A stretch of DNA of 64,000 nucleotides from Pagrus major (taxonomy: Eukaryota > Chordata > Actinopteri > Spariformes > Sparidae). Position 1 is the stretch's first letter. Each line of letters begins with the position of its first letter. Where the stretch lies: positions 24,114,040 to 24,178,039 of the forward strand of contig NC_133225.1 of the NCBI RefSeq assembly GCF_040436345.1. The letters are read 5' to 3'. The notes beneath the pieces are model-generated. The model did not search any database. It was not told where the DNA came from and was given only the letters and a program-made list of their open reading frames with translations. Position numbers and translations under genes: made by a program. Shown here in pieces: positions 12,621 through 25,135 of this stretch.

Positions 12621-14107
12621 TAACGTCGACTCGAAGTGTCAGTAAGTGTAGTAAATTGCTATTTCTAATTGTAGGCTACTGATTTGTTTAAAATGAACAA
12701 AGGATGAAACTTCAGGCTCTCAGGCATAGAGCGACAGGAGTATGCACCACTGACTTTTCTGCCATCCATATCTCTTTTGTAATTCAATTTATGTTTGTAA
12801 ATAAATCTGTAAATAGATTTAAATGCATCTTTGGTGCCTCTCCCTTATTTGCCATGGCCCTTCGAGCTGTGGTGACACGTGTTCCTGAAAATACTTCACG
12901 TCTTCATCTAGATTTAAATGATCAGATAAGACCAGAGCCTCATCCTTGGGTGTATCCTGATCTGGGACAACAGGTGTGATAGGTGCCATTTGGGAAGTCA
13001 GAGGGTTGAATTAAACAGCATATTTTATACATGTTTGGAGTTTTCAAACCATTTCCTCAAGAGGACTAGTGTTTGTTTGTCCAGTGTGTTCCATGTTTGT
13101 TGTGTTGTTAGGAAGAAAGCAATATTACTTCTTTGCGTCCTGACAATCTGAACCAACAAGTTCACTCAGAGTCAAGAAATCAGCTGAAAAACTGGAAGCT
13201 GCTGAGCCTTTTCATTATCAGTATGAAGCTGAGGAGCTGAGAAACATCAAAACACACAGAAAGCTTTAAATAGAAGTATTTTCTTTCAGGCAAAAGTGTA
13301 TTATTCAAGGTGTACTCTTCTTACTACAACTGGAAATCATACTTATGGCCCTTCACCAGCGATGAAAATACATACAACAGCATGCATGGCAATAGTACAT
13401 TCCCAAAATATTGAGTTTATGTCATCTTCCCCCTTAGTTACATCTCAAATGTTTTCCTTATTTTCACTTGTCTGCATTTGGTCCAAAATTTAACACACAA
13501 ATAATCATTTTATTTTGAAGGGTATCATACGTAGCCTACACTTCAGCTGCCTTGACAGACACACTTTAACTTTCGTTTTCCCGTCCGACCAAAACAGCAT
13601 GACATCGTTACTGCATTAAACGGACATACACCCTGTTAAAAGAGTTTGCAGTCTATCAGCTTCCCAGTATGACCACTCTCCTCTCGCTGGTGGCCACTGA
13701 GCAGCTCCACTGGAGGATATACTGCATCAATAGCATAGAAAGCAACAAATGACTGACTAAACAGCCCTATGGTCTATTTAATTATGTTTTAATAAACTAT
13801 TTCAGGCTGTTTGTTCCCAACCACAGAGCATGATTGTTATGATTATTGAGGGCAGCTGCCAATTTATAGTACAAACCACTCAGAAACAGGTGGTGAGTGA
13901 GATTAGAGGTGTGTGACTGTGTTTAGTTAACAGTTTGCTGTACCAAAGTCCAGTTACAAAGGGAGGGAGTTTCTCAGCTGGTCTGACTTCAACACAGTTT
14001 GCTGTATAGTAACTGTCTGACCTGCATTCATATTTTTTATTCATTCATGCACGTTGAGTTTCTGTTCAATTACAAATGAAACAGAATGAACTGATTTAGG
14101 AGCAGTA

Positions 14108-14345
14108 AGTGCTGTACAGAGTTGTTAAGGACGTGTGTGAGCTCTGAGTTTCAAAGTCCTGAGGGCCACAACCAGCCTAAGTTTAAAAGCCTGCGACTCC
14201 CCTCCAGTTAGTTAGAATTGAAGAAGCCTCTTGGATGAGAGGTGAAACATCTTCAAGAAACTGAAACACGTCTAGTTGCCTACGATACAGCACTTAGAAC
14301 CACCATGACCCAGATGACTGAGAACCTTCATCAACATGATTTGGG
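14108..14345. repeat. Partial copy of the fold-back or retroposon-like repeat
   Basis: It contains GAAGCCTCTTGGATGAGAGG and the CGATACAGCACTT end of a very common teleost dispersed repeat. A second partial copy is at about 34373-34560, and the fuller inverted form is at 24009-24296. Here and at 34 kb the left arm is missing. At 14257-14268 it contains GAAACTGAAACA, which fits the ISRE core by sequence alone. Confidence 0.55.
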
Positions 14346-15202
14346 AGTTATCAATAAAAGCAAGAGTTTCTAAATGCTCCACCACATCTAGTCTGGTCAA
14401 CAAGAGCTTTTATTGTTATTGAGTGTATTTATAACTAGAAGGTAAAGTTAAATGTACAGAACATTCAACACAGAAATAATAAAGATTACCTGCCAATACA
14501 ACCATCCGACCACCTGCAAAGTTGTTTTCCTGACAAACACTGTAGGGAAACAGATGCAAAACACCAAAACCAAAGTGTAGGTAACAGTGTAAAGTGGAAA
14601 TACAGTTGGAATAAACCCAAATGGTCTATTTCAATTATCTATAACTTATAATTTAGTCACACATGTACCATGTGAACACAGAGCAGTCATAACTTGTAAT
14701 ACGCTCACACAACAACTGATATTACATTAAAACTGAGGAGAACAAAATGAGACTCTTTTTAGAGGACTAGGACTCAGATTATTGGATTTATCCTATTTGG
14801 CACCACCAAGGTTCAAAAATCAGGATTCTTCTCGGTTCACAAATCAGTGAGAGCTGATAAACTTCTCTGAATCTGCTGACTGTGACTGTCATGTTAATCA
14901 CATGAAACAAACAATAAAAGGATAATGGTGAAAAACTTAATGCCAAATGAAAGAAAATGAAAAAAAATATTAATATTTCGCAGCGAAGGGACACAATCAA
15001 AATGAGAACAGCTCACTGAAGCCAGAAACTAGAGGTGCAGCTAGGTCTAGGACATACTAGAGGCACTACATCTCCCAGCACTGCAAGGGGTGCTTGGAAA
15101 AGACTAAGGAAGAGCAGCACAGTGCTGGTAAATGAATGGATCATTTTGAGGGACATTTCATTACAGATGTTCAGGTTATTATATCTGCTGAACAAATGCT
15201 TA

Positions 15203-18200
15203 TCATTTTTTGACTTCAATGTTGCTCAATTGGTCGCTGATCTCATCGAAGTAATTATCAGCGAAGCGAAGCATCTGCTTGACGGCGCTGAGCAGCAGGA
15301 TGTCGCAGTTTGGGTCCAACTCCAACTCCTCACTGTAGTTCCTTACGGGAACAACACAGGACAGAGGCACACCGAGCCGAGTGCTGACCTCCTGCATCTG
15401 GATCACAAAAAGTTCAGATGAGGGTGATTTATAGTTTAGTTTTTCCCAAAGATTACAGAAAATTGTGCCAACTTTTGTAAAATCACAGCTAAATTTGTTT
15501 TGATTTGTCCTTTCAACTCTGGAATAAACGATGCCTATCCTACACCAGTCAAGTACTGTTATCTATCTAAATTAAATTACACACACTGATGGACAGACTT
15601 TGACTGGCTTGTCAGTTAAACGTATCAATTAAGGCCTAAAAACACACTACAAACCACAAATAATCAAATCTTATAGCATTTTTTCTTCTGTATAAAATCC
15701 TCACCATTTGCTTGATGTAGTCACTCTTATAAACGTTTCTCACGTCCTCTTTCACCAAAAGGCAGGCTTCATCTACTTTAGTGAGCAGGACCAGCTGAGG
15801 AATCCCTGAAAACACCAGAGAGAAAGAACATTTCCAAAATGCTGGAGATTTTTACAGTTTATAGGAATAAGCGACACATGTTTGTGCTAGTTATAACTTG
15901 ATAAATCACTAAAGATGATGTCAGCCTGTCAAAATATGATGGGGGCTCTTCTAAAGTAAAAATAAAAATCTGTTGCAATTTAAATGCCGTTTAATCGCAA
16001 TTCTAACAAATATATGTTTCTTTTTATAACTTTTCTTAAAACAATAACTTTTTAAGGGAAATCTATGTATCTAAAATCAATCTCTTGTTTACTGATTCAC
16101 TATTGCCTATATAACAAACACTAGAATCAATGGCCTGATCCCAATGTCCCCCTAAAGCCTTAAGCCCTCACAGACTAGGCTGACATCAGCTGGTTAGTGT
16201 TCGAGTGAGAGTCTGGAAGGGGTTGAAATGGTATAAGAGGGAATGGGACAGCACTTTGTGATCTTTCACTTCAGCTTGTAAGTTTGAGACCTTTAATTTG
16301 ATGTTTTAAAACATATATCCTCATAATAAAAACAAAGACCAGGAGTACATATAAACTCAGATGAAAACATATTCAGTCAGAGGTTTCAGGGGAAAAGTTT
16401 CATATTGCTTCAAATTTTTTTTGTTGTCTAATAAACTGAGTGATCTGCTTAAAAGAGTAGTGTCCTAAGACTTCAGTCTTTGATTTAGAAAATTCTCTAT
16501 TTGTGAATAAAAAATGTTGCATACAGAATAATGAAAGCATCCAGATTATTGTCATTTTTAAAAAAAGTGTTTTCTGGGTTACCCTGGTAACCCATGGTAA
16601 CCTTATGTTTAATGTTACAACGTGTTCAACTGTGTGTAATTCCCACAGGCAAAGTCTTCAGAAATGCGAACTTATGGGAAGTGGCCATAAGGGGCTAAAT
16701 GTCTGTGCGAGAGCCCTCAGTCACTTAAATATTGACAGTGTGACATCCCCGAACCCTCGTGGATTTACCATGAACACGCCTCAAAGTATGTGAGTGTTGA
16801 CATTGGAATTGGGCCAATTACACTCAAGTAAGCAGTGAATTGAGCTTTCAGACACTTACTAGTCATCATCATTTTGCATTGTTGGACAACTAATTTTACC
16901 ATTTATAAAATACAGAGCATCTCTGTGGATTGTTGGCAGAAAGTTGTGTGCGGCTGTAGCATGTATGTTGTACTATGCTGACATTGAGAAAGCAGACACC
17001 CATACTGCTACTTTCTAAGAGTGTGTGTGTATGTATATTAACTGACCCATTAAGTTGACCTTTCTGCGGATAGCTTCCAGCTTCTCCTCCAGCTTTGTGG
17101 GCATGATGGAGACTTTGCAGGCATCAACAACGTAGGCCACACAGTGGATCTTGTCCTTGAGCACTGGAAACTTACGATAGCCGTGGGCCTCCGTATCCAG
17201 AGGAACAGAGGGGTTGAACTGAGTCACACAGTTGAGGGGAAAGACAGAGACAGTTTGAGTTAACTAAAACCAAATCAATGGCTCATACATTCAATATCGT
17301 GCTCCATGTAACAAAAAGCTGTACCTGATATCGGTCTGGCAGATGACCTTTAAGGATATTGCTGATGTCATCAATATTAAGTCCAGACCCTGTGTTTTCC
17401 TCCAGTCCCATGGTATCACACAAGATGATTGGCAGAGGCTTTCCTTCTCGTCCAGCTTTCAAAGAGTAGGAGCGAAACTGTCTCGTACAAAGTGAAGGAA
17501 TAACAAATCACAAAACAGGGACAGGGCAGAATTTTCATTTTTAAAATCAGTCAAACAGAAATCATTAACTGTCAGGAACTGACCTGTGTGGTGAGGCTGG
17601 AGGTGGAGCTGCCAGAGATGGCCTGGCTGGTGACGTGGCCTCTGAATACAGAGTTAATAGAGTTGAAGAAGCTGGACTTTCCAGCTCCAACTGGTCCAAT
17701 GAACAGAACCCGAATCTGAGACACAAAGCTGACTGTGGGTTTGTAGCTCTTAATACTCTCCATCAGCTCTGTCCTCGTCCTGCAGGAACAAGTAAAGATA
17801 AATGACTTTTTCATTGACTGAATAACTTGTTTGTTGATTTAAGCCTGAAACAAAATTTCAGATGACATGTTTTGGCAAACGTTTGCCATTCAAACATAGT
17901 CACTGTATTATCTTAGGAAACTAAGCAATGCACTGCAGCAGATGGGGTCAGAAGCAAAATCTTTTAAAAAATATCAACCCAAAAAAATCACTATGAGTTG
18001 TAGCGGACATTATTTCTAGAATATTTTCACCATGATACATTTCTGTCTGACAGCTGTTTACGACGTGAAACTGAAGACCTTATATCTACACAATAACAAA
18101 AAACAAATTGACTGATCGAGGCAGCAATAGATCAGACTCTCCCGTGTTCTGTGAGGTACAATTACTGTTTTTGCCAAAAGAGTCTGGTTGCTTTGAACAG

Positions 18201-19660
18201 AGTGTAGAAGGATATACCAGCTTTAGATTCCTGTCTGACTGCAATATAAAATCGTGAAGATGTTCTAATAAAGTGTACACTGAATTTAATTTTTTTAGAT
18301 AGGCCTTTTTTATGGGTAAAAATTATGTTTTGCTGCAGCCCCAGTCAGCAGTACATTGCATAGCTTCCTACTCCTGTACTTCTGCTGCTTTTCCAAACTG
18401 GCGGCATGCTGACGACCATCTACTGTAGGCAGTACACCGACTATAGATAAATATTATACAGCCCCAATTCACAAGCTCACAATAGAAACAGGAAATGACA
18501 TTGAATTTTCAGCAGTGACTTGGGTTCTGTCCAATCACAGGCAAGGAGTGTTGTCTCACGTTTCCTTAATCCCAAATGTTGCTGTGTTCGATGTGTTTTG
18601 ACCCTTAGGGCCAAAGTAATATACTGTATGTGTGTTCATTATAACGTCATCTTGATTTACACATTCTGCTGTCTTTTCAGATCATCAATTTGCGTCATAT
18701 TGTATATGGAAGTATAGTATGGTATTGTATCATATTGTATCGTGTCGTATCATATTGTATAGTGATCTCTCTTGAAAATTATATGGCGGCGGGTCTCAAT
18801 AAGATTACCTGTCTGAGGTCAATAAAATATACTGTACTATAATGAAGCATGTTAATAGCATTGTGTGCAGGATGGCAGCTCTCTCCATCTTACTCAGATT
18901 CCCAGATTACAGTCCTCCATGGCTTCTCCAGTTCTGTGGTCTCTGTTGAAGAGCAAATACAACTTTTACGAAACAATGATCTCATCAAATTTGATAAATG
19001 TATTGCCCATATATACAACTTGTTTTTGTTTACTTTGTGATGGGTTTACATTCACTTTAAATCCTAAATCACCTGTGGGCCAACACAGTGTTGGGAGGTT
19101 TAAGGGAAAAAACAAAACTGATCGCTAATTGATTTATGACAACAACAAAAACAAAAAACCAACATGTGTTTATTTTTATCGAACTCACCCTCCACTTGAT
19201 AGACTTCACACTCAGTCAGATTGAGGTCGTTGCCATGCATCTCTGCAGCATTGAAGTTGTAATAATTTCCTGGATTGTTATAGACAACAGGCTGGCTTCC
19301 ATGGACAAGAACCAATGCTTCACCAAAATATGGACCTGCGTTACCAATCATTTTCACTGCATGAGCATGACTAGTGACCGGATATTTGAGGAGCTTCTCT
19401 TCACTGAAAGTGAAAAGAAAGGCCTGGTCATCATTCACATACTGTCCAGACTGACTGAAAGGTTGTTTGGTGTAACCTCCAAACACAAAACCGGAGGCAT
19501 TATAGCCCACAGACACTGTGGTCCCGCGGTTGTCACATCGTTGGTGGAAGGCTGCTCCGGTGAAACCATGGATGCTGGCCTTGTACAGCAGCTGGAGTTT
19601 GAATCTCCCCAGCTGGGAGCAGATTGTTCTCTGCTGGCTTCTGGTTAGTTTGGGGTTCAT
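15203..19660 (-). CDS. ifi44-like: Copy 3: IFI44-like TLDc-GTPase, complete, seven coding exons
   Basis: Coding exons, 5' to 3': 19189-19660, 18894-18942, 17584-17779, 17325-17477, 17047-17218, 15705-15805, 15203-15397. They join in frame to 445 aa. The TLDc domain is residues 1-157 and the linker [16 protein letters not shown] is about 159-174. P-loop GPVGAGKSS is 202-210, G3 DTMG 260-263 and G4 TKVD 356-359. The C-terminal exon has [17 protein letters not shown] and ends EVKK. The start codon has A at -3 and no upstream ATG was seen in the leader (19661-19729 plus exon 1). Predicted role: an interferon-inducible GTP-binding protein. It is nearly identical to copies 4 and 5 outside a patch at residues 97-108 and 120. 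Copy-specific changes include Glu at residue 88 in the SEEKLL stretch and Phe in SFVSQ before the P-loop. Confidence 0.93.
16347..16560. repeat. Unnamed interspersed repeat in intron 6 of copy 3
   Basis: It starts around CAGTCAGAGGTTTCAGGG and runs through AATAAACTGAGTGAT to GAATAATGAAAGCATCCAGA. Equivalent copies lie in intron 6 of copies 4 (about 26054-26250) and 5 (about 36525-36700). Unlike the genes, related sequence also occurs inverted at 44736-44870 and direct at 59110-59290, outside any gene copy. It is therefore more likely a mobile repeat than simply intron sequence. Family unknown. Confidence 0.45.
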
Positions 19661-21016
19661 AGTGGACAGATGGTTTTCTAGTGTGTAAAGGATGCTGAGA
19701 AGACCTTTGCTGTTTACTCACTTTGGAGTCTGAAATACAAAAAGATGTACACAGATTCATTAAAAGTACAGGATATAATGTAGGTTGTCTTTATTTCAGT
19801 CTGTTCCCAACATCTCCTAAACTGTAGCACTCAGTACTTAGTAACTGTTTTTTTCAAAAAATATATATGTAAGAGTAATGATGGAAAAGGTCTGTGGTGC
19901 AAATACTGAATGATCTTTGAAATTCTCTCAGTGAAAACTATTAGTGCTAAAAAAGAACACAATTGCCAAAAAAATAAAAACACTGATAAAATCATCACTA
20001 AACTACAAAAACAAACAGCAATAAAATAACCATTCAAACAATAACATTACAAACTTACCCATATTTTAAATTCAAAATATAGTTTACTTCATCCTATATA
20101 TTTCTGAACTGGGAATGAGTGGATCAGAAGAAAGATTAATTTACTTGTTGTTGATAAATGTTCTAATTGATGAATTGTGTTATAAACACAGTGCATATGT
20201 AAGTTGGTCCAGTAGCTGCTGTCATCAAATATACATATAAATTAAAGATCAACAAATGTTTCCCTGTATCAAAGTTTAAAGGCCTTATTTGTAGAAATGT
20301 TGTTTCCAACACATGTGAGATATTACAAACTCTATATTTAATGAAACATTCAAAAAGCAGTCTTATTTTAAACACTGGATGTCCTGCATATTTAGCAACC
20401 TTGCCACAGATTCTGACGGAACCTGTAAATATTTTCTCTCAAAAGAAAAGGGGTTTACCACATCCTGAGAGCTCGTGCCTACATTAGGCTTTACAATAAC
20501 TTTCGATTTCCTGGAAACGTTTTGCCACACCTAAATTATTACAGACTGCAGCTGCTATAATAAGACATAAGGGTTTTTGTCAAAATGTGTTTTAACATCT
20601 TTGAACTATTGCCAATTTATTTTAGAATCATATTAAAATCGTATTAACTTTTTAATAACTACGTATTTACGTAGTCTCCATCGGTTTAAATCAGTGAACA
20701 GCTCATCGTTCTTGTATCTGTTCCTATCAAGGTTAAAATAAAATAAAACAAAAGAAAATACATGGGGTGATCAACACTCTCCAGTTTCGGGGGTAGACTG
20801 TAATCCAGACAAAGTACACTCGAAGTTTAGAAATAAGGTACACAGTAACCTGTAAACATAAACTTACAGTAACCTGTAACAGTAACCTGTAAACATGAAC
20901 TTAAGCAAAGTTAGAATTCTGCCAAACCTTCAGTCACCAAATCAAATAAAGCCTTCAAAGGTCACTGGCTAACAAGAAAATCTTAATATAAATCCTTGAA
21001 TCTTTTTCATCCTTAC

Positions 21017-21138
21017 CTTCGTCTCCTGTTTATAGTTGAGGAAGGAGCCCACGGTTGACGTGTGTAGGCAAAAATGACAGGATGTCTGCCAGCCAGGTGG
21101 TTCCTGTGCCACTTGGCAGACCTGGCGGAAACGAAACT
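21017..21138 (-). promoter_or_regulatory. Copy 3: noncoding first exon and ISRE/IRF-like motif
   Basis: Exon 1 ends at 21017 (GACGAAG|GTAAGG donor, 21011-21016) and is followed 1.3 kb later by the TLDc exon (acceptor at 19730-19731). GGAAACGAAACT at 21127-21138 (plus-strand reading) fits the IRF core AANNGAAA and is one A short of a full ISRE. It is about 110 bp upstream of the donor. Equivalent motifs stand at the same aligned place in copies 4 and 5. Confidence 0.6.
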
Positions 21139-21557
21139 GGTGTTGCCTTGAAAATAAAAGTGAAGTTTGTCTCTGAATACAGCAATTAACTGCGTATTCT
21201 GGATGCTGTAGAAATTCTTCATTTTTTAAAGTGTGCTTTCAGTGTAGCTCTAGCAGAAAGCAAATTTACCTTTAATCCCATCTGTCAAAGCAATACAATA
21301 CTTGACACACAATTGTCCTCATACATCATAGTCTTATACTAAAGCTATTTTTTCAGTGAGGCGTATTGTTTTAAATCAGGGCTGCCTAAAATTTGTGCTC
21401 CATAAGGTTTTGTTTGGCGCACAAGATTTTTCTAATAAAATAAGAAATCAAATAAAACATTTTAAAAAATGCTCTTTATATATGTAAGATCACTTATTAG
21501 AATTTTTGTCATAATCTGAGCATGGTAGGCAGAGCCTAGAACCATTTTGCGTCTTAC

Positions 21558-21937
21558 CCCTTGTATGGTGTTCGGGTCTAATGGACCCAGGGCGCGCGTG
21601 TGTGTCTGTGTGTATGTGTGTGTGTGTGTGTTCCCCGCACAAGGTTGCAACATTGTTGCAAAATTCAAGCACCAACACCATCTGCTCTCACATTCCTGCA
21701 CATTTTACCCTCTGTCTTGAGGAGTAGCACTTCATAAATGTGATCCAACAAAGGTAAAGGGCAAATATTAACCATATATGCTGTTTATATTGCTTGTAAT
21801 TGGGATAAAGTAAACATCTGTTGAGTATTTAACATACATTTTTTTGATTGTGTTGAATTAAAAACCCCAAAATGCAGCGGGTCCACCAGACCCACGAACA
21901 CTGGCTGAATAACAAAAATATGAACACCACACAAGGG
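21558..21937. mobile_element. piggyBac-like nonautonomous element, 380 bp
   Basis: The ends are CCCTTGTATGGTGTTC and, inverted, CCCTTGTGTGGTGTTC (15 of 16 match). The right flank is TTAA (21938-21941) and the left flank TTAC (21554-21557), a one-base decay of the TTAA target. The paralogous flank at about 44193-44205 has an uninterrupted GTCTTAAGAAGACAG, proving the insertion. It has a GT-rich tract inside and no transposase. Confidence 0.8.
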
Positions 21938-22382
21938 TTAAGAAGACAGTAGGTGTGTGCTTTAGGCCCATGGACCACCATTAGGATTCGGTTTTGGCCC
22001 TTCGCAATGTATCCTATTATTTGGTGCCACCAAAGTTGAAATATCATCATACCTCCTTACCTCGGCAAGATTTTAGCTGGGACCCCCTTGCATCGCAGTC
22101 AATTTCACAATCAATTTTCATACACAGAAACTGCATGTATGTATTCAATATTTTAAAAGTGCATCTGAAGAGAGAAAAGAAGTACATGTGACCACTGGAT
22201 TTTACATTTGAATTAAAAAAAAACAGATGCTTGGTGTGTGCTATACATAAGACTAATATACTGTAGACTAATAATGAAAATATGATGAGATTCATTCAGC
22301 TTTATCGTCATTGCAATGCAATTCAGTCTAACCAGAGTGCAAAAAGCAGTAAAGTGCAGTGAAATTATATATATATATATGT

Positions 22383-23288
22383 AGTTTCACCTCTGGACCT
22401 CAGCTCTCCCTACTGGTGCGGGGGAGCGGTGAAGCAGGGGATTCAGAATTAGAATTCCTTTATTAGTTCCACAAACGGGGAAATTTGTGCGTCATAACAG
22501 CCAAAGGACAGTTCAATATAACAATAAGCAATAATAATAGTAAAAAATAAACAATATAATAAAAAGGTAAGAAGAGCTACAGCAGAAATAGAAATTGAAT
22601 CGCATAAAAATAAAATGTACAAATATAAACAGTGTAATTATAAACAGTGTGGGCAGTGTATTGTTATGTATGAAGTATGAAAGTAGTAGGCTAGTATGAA
22701 AAGTAGTATGAAAATTGCCCAGTTAGTGCAAACCAAAATGAGAAATGATCATCTAATAGTGCACAACTAGCTTGCTTCCAAATAAAGCACATTTCAGTCA
22801 TAATAATATTGTGAATAGCCTATTAGTTCAATAAAAACTTATTTTTTTACTTTTAGATTTTTTTTTCTGTTCTTTTTTTTGGGGGGAGGGGATTTACTGA
22901 TTATTAAACAATGCTATGTCCGAAGTAAGCTAACAAGTTAGCACTCTGCTCCAACAACGGTTACTACGATCATTAAACTATTCATTTCATTCACTTTATC
23001 ACATTGACGTTACTGTACCTCTATCTTTTTCACGTTTTTCTTCCTCTTCTTTCCTTCTTTTCCTTCCCTGGGCGCCGGATGGGTTCAGTCTTTTGGACAT
23101 AGTGGTTCCGCTACAGTACTTATACATCTCCCTCTTGGTCTTTATATGGGCTTATATAATATTTCGAAATAATGGTAGTAATAGCACTGGTAAAAAATAG
23201 TAATTATTTTTCATTTATTTTTTTCTCCCCCCAGATGACGGCGCCCTTAGCATTCGCCTATACAGCCTATGCCAAGGGCGGGCTCTGA
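22383..23288. mobile_element. hAT-type element remnant with nested insertion
   Basis: The left part (CACCTCTGGACCTCAGCTCTCC, about 22389) and an inner part (TAATAGTGCACAACTA, then TTGCTTCCAAATAAAGCACATT) match the intact hAT-type element at 41015-41857. The right end reads GCCAAGGGCGGGCTCTG, which inverted gives a hAT-like CAGAGCCCGCCCTTGG. This abuts AGTTTATGTCATC, the start of the block shared with 13417. The 5' terminus is missing. Confidence 0.5.
22441..22756 (-). mobile_element. Retroposon 3'-tail-like insertion nested in the hAT remnant
   Basis: It begins with AGAATTCCTTTATTAGTTCC followed by ACAAACGGGGAAATTTG, a signature seen at the 3' ends of teleost LINE/SINE-type elements, and then A-rich sequence. 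The related element at 41139-41150 reads straight from GGGGATTC into ATCTAATAG, which marks this stretch as an insertion. No coding sequence is visible. Confidence 0.5.
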
Positions 23289-24008
23289 GTTTATGTCATC
23301 TTCCCCCTTAGTTACATCTCAAATGTTTTCCTTATTTTCACTTGTCTGCATTTGGTCCAAAATTTAACACACAAATAATCATTTTATTTTGAAGGGTATC
23401 ATACGTGGCCTACACTTCAGCTGCCTTGACAGACACACTTTAACTTTCGTTTTCCCGTCCGACCGAAACAGCATGACATCGTTACTGCATTAAACGGACA
23501 TACACCCTGTTAAAAGAGTTTGCAGTCTATCAGCTTCCCAGTATGACCACTCTCCTCTCGCTGGTGGCCACTGAGCAGCTCCACTGGAGGAAATACTGCA
23601 TCAATAGCATAGAAAGCAACAAATGACTGACTAAACAGTCCTATGGTCTATTTAATTATGTTTTAAATAACTATTTCAGGCTGTTTTGTTTACAAGTTCC
23701 CAACCACAGAGCATGATTGTTATGATTATTGAGGGCAGCTGCCAATTTATAGTACAATTCACTCCAATGAACAGTTAAGTTCAGTGATGCAGAAACAGGT
23801 GGTGAGTGAGATTAGAGGTGTGACTGTGTTTAGTTAACAGTTTGCTGTACCAAAGTCCAGTTACAAAGGGAGTCAGCTGGTCTGACTTCAACACTGTTTG
23901 CTGTACCGTAACTGTCTGACCTGCATTCATATTTTTTGTTCATTCATGCACGTTGAGTTTCTGTTCAATTGCAAATGACTAAACAGAATGAACTGATTTA
24001 GAAGCACT

Positions 24009-24296
24009 AAGTGCTGTATCACAGGCAACTGGACGTGTTTCAGTTTCTTGACGATATTTCACCTCTCAGGCTTCTTCAGTTCTAACTATACTGGAGGGGA
24101 GTTGCAGGCTTTTACACTCTATGTGGGAGTGTCCTTACAGAGTTGTTAAGGACATGTGTGAGCTCGGAGTTTTAGAGTCCTGAGGGCCACAACCGGCCTA
24201 ATTTGAAAGCCTGTGACTCCCCTCCAGTTAGTTAGAACTGAAGAAGGAAAGGAAGAAGAAACTGAAACACGTCTTGTTGGCTACGATACAGCACTT
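24009..24296. repeat. Fold-back (long inverted repeat) in the 3' flank of copy 4
   Basis: The outer ends AAGTGCTGTATC (24009-24020) and GATACAGCACTT (24285-24296) are exact inverse complements. The arms continue imperfectly for about 90 bp around a spacer, with GTTTCAGTTTCTTG on the left and GAAGAAACTGAAACAC on the right. The related copies at 14.1-14.3 kb and 34.4-34.6 kb have lost the left arm. Each arm contains an ISRE-core match (24036-24047 and 24258-24269). Confidence 0.65.
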
Positions 24297-25135
24297 GGAA
24301 CCACCATGACCTGGATGACAATCATGATTTCGGAGTTAGCAATAAAAGGTCTTGTTGGCCAGACCAGATGTGGTGGAGCATTTAGAAATTCCTGCTTTTA
24401 TTAATATTGAGTATATTTACAACTAGAGGGTAAAGTTAATGTACAGAACATGCAAAACAGAAATAATAAAGATTACCTGCCAATACAACCATCTGACCAC
24501 CTGCAAAGTTGTAATCCTGACAAACACAGTAGGGAAACGGACTCAAAACACCAAAACCCAAAGTGTATGTAACAGTGTAAAGTGAAAATACAATTTGGAA
24601 TAAACCCAAATGGTCTATTTCACCACGTGAAGACAGAGCAGTTATAACTTGTAAAACGCTGACACAACAACTAATATTACATAAAACTGAGGAGAACAAA
24701 ATGAGACTCTTTTTAGAGGACTAGGACTCAGATAATTGGATTTATCCTATTTGTCACCACCAAGGTTAAAAAATCAGGATTCTTCTCGGTTCACAAATCA
24801 GTGAGAGCTGATAAACTTCTCTGCTGACTGTGACTGTCATGTTAATCACATGAAACAAACAATAAAAGGATAATGGTGCCAAACTTCATAATGTCAAAAG
24901 AAAAAAAATGAAAGAAAATTGAATATTTCGCAGCAAAGGGACACAATCAAACTGAAGCCAGAAATTAGAGGTGCAGCTAGGTCTAGGACATACTAGAGGC
25001 ACTACATCTCCCAGCACTGCAAGGGGTGCTTGGAAAAGACTGAGGAAGAGCAGCACAGTGCTGGTAAATGGATGGATCATTTTGAGGGACATTTCATTAC
25101 AGATGTTCAGGTTATTAGATCTGCTGAACAAATGC

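Larger units (their letters stand above)
12160..21480. repeat. Left copy of the about 20.2-kb-spaced segmental duplication (contains copy 3)
   Basis: It matches 32365-42150 closely over introns, exons and flanks, including the CACTGTCTAAAGTAGG start, the duplicated 5'-exon-like block and the whole of copy 3 versus copy 5. A shorter block starting at about 13417 is also present at about 23289 (with copy 4). Copies 3 and 5 share sequence in introns 4 and 6 that copy 4 lacks. Confidence 0.8.

Noticed and set aside
12704-12979. Conserved open frame repeated at 33077-33265
   Set aside because: Conservation is nucleotide-level and extends far beyond the frame because the whole block is duplicated. 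No domain or splice context.
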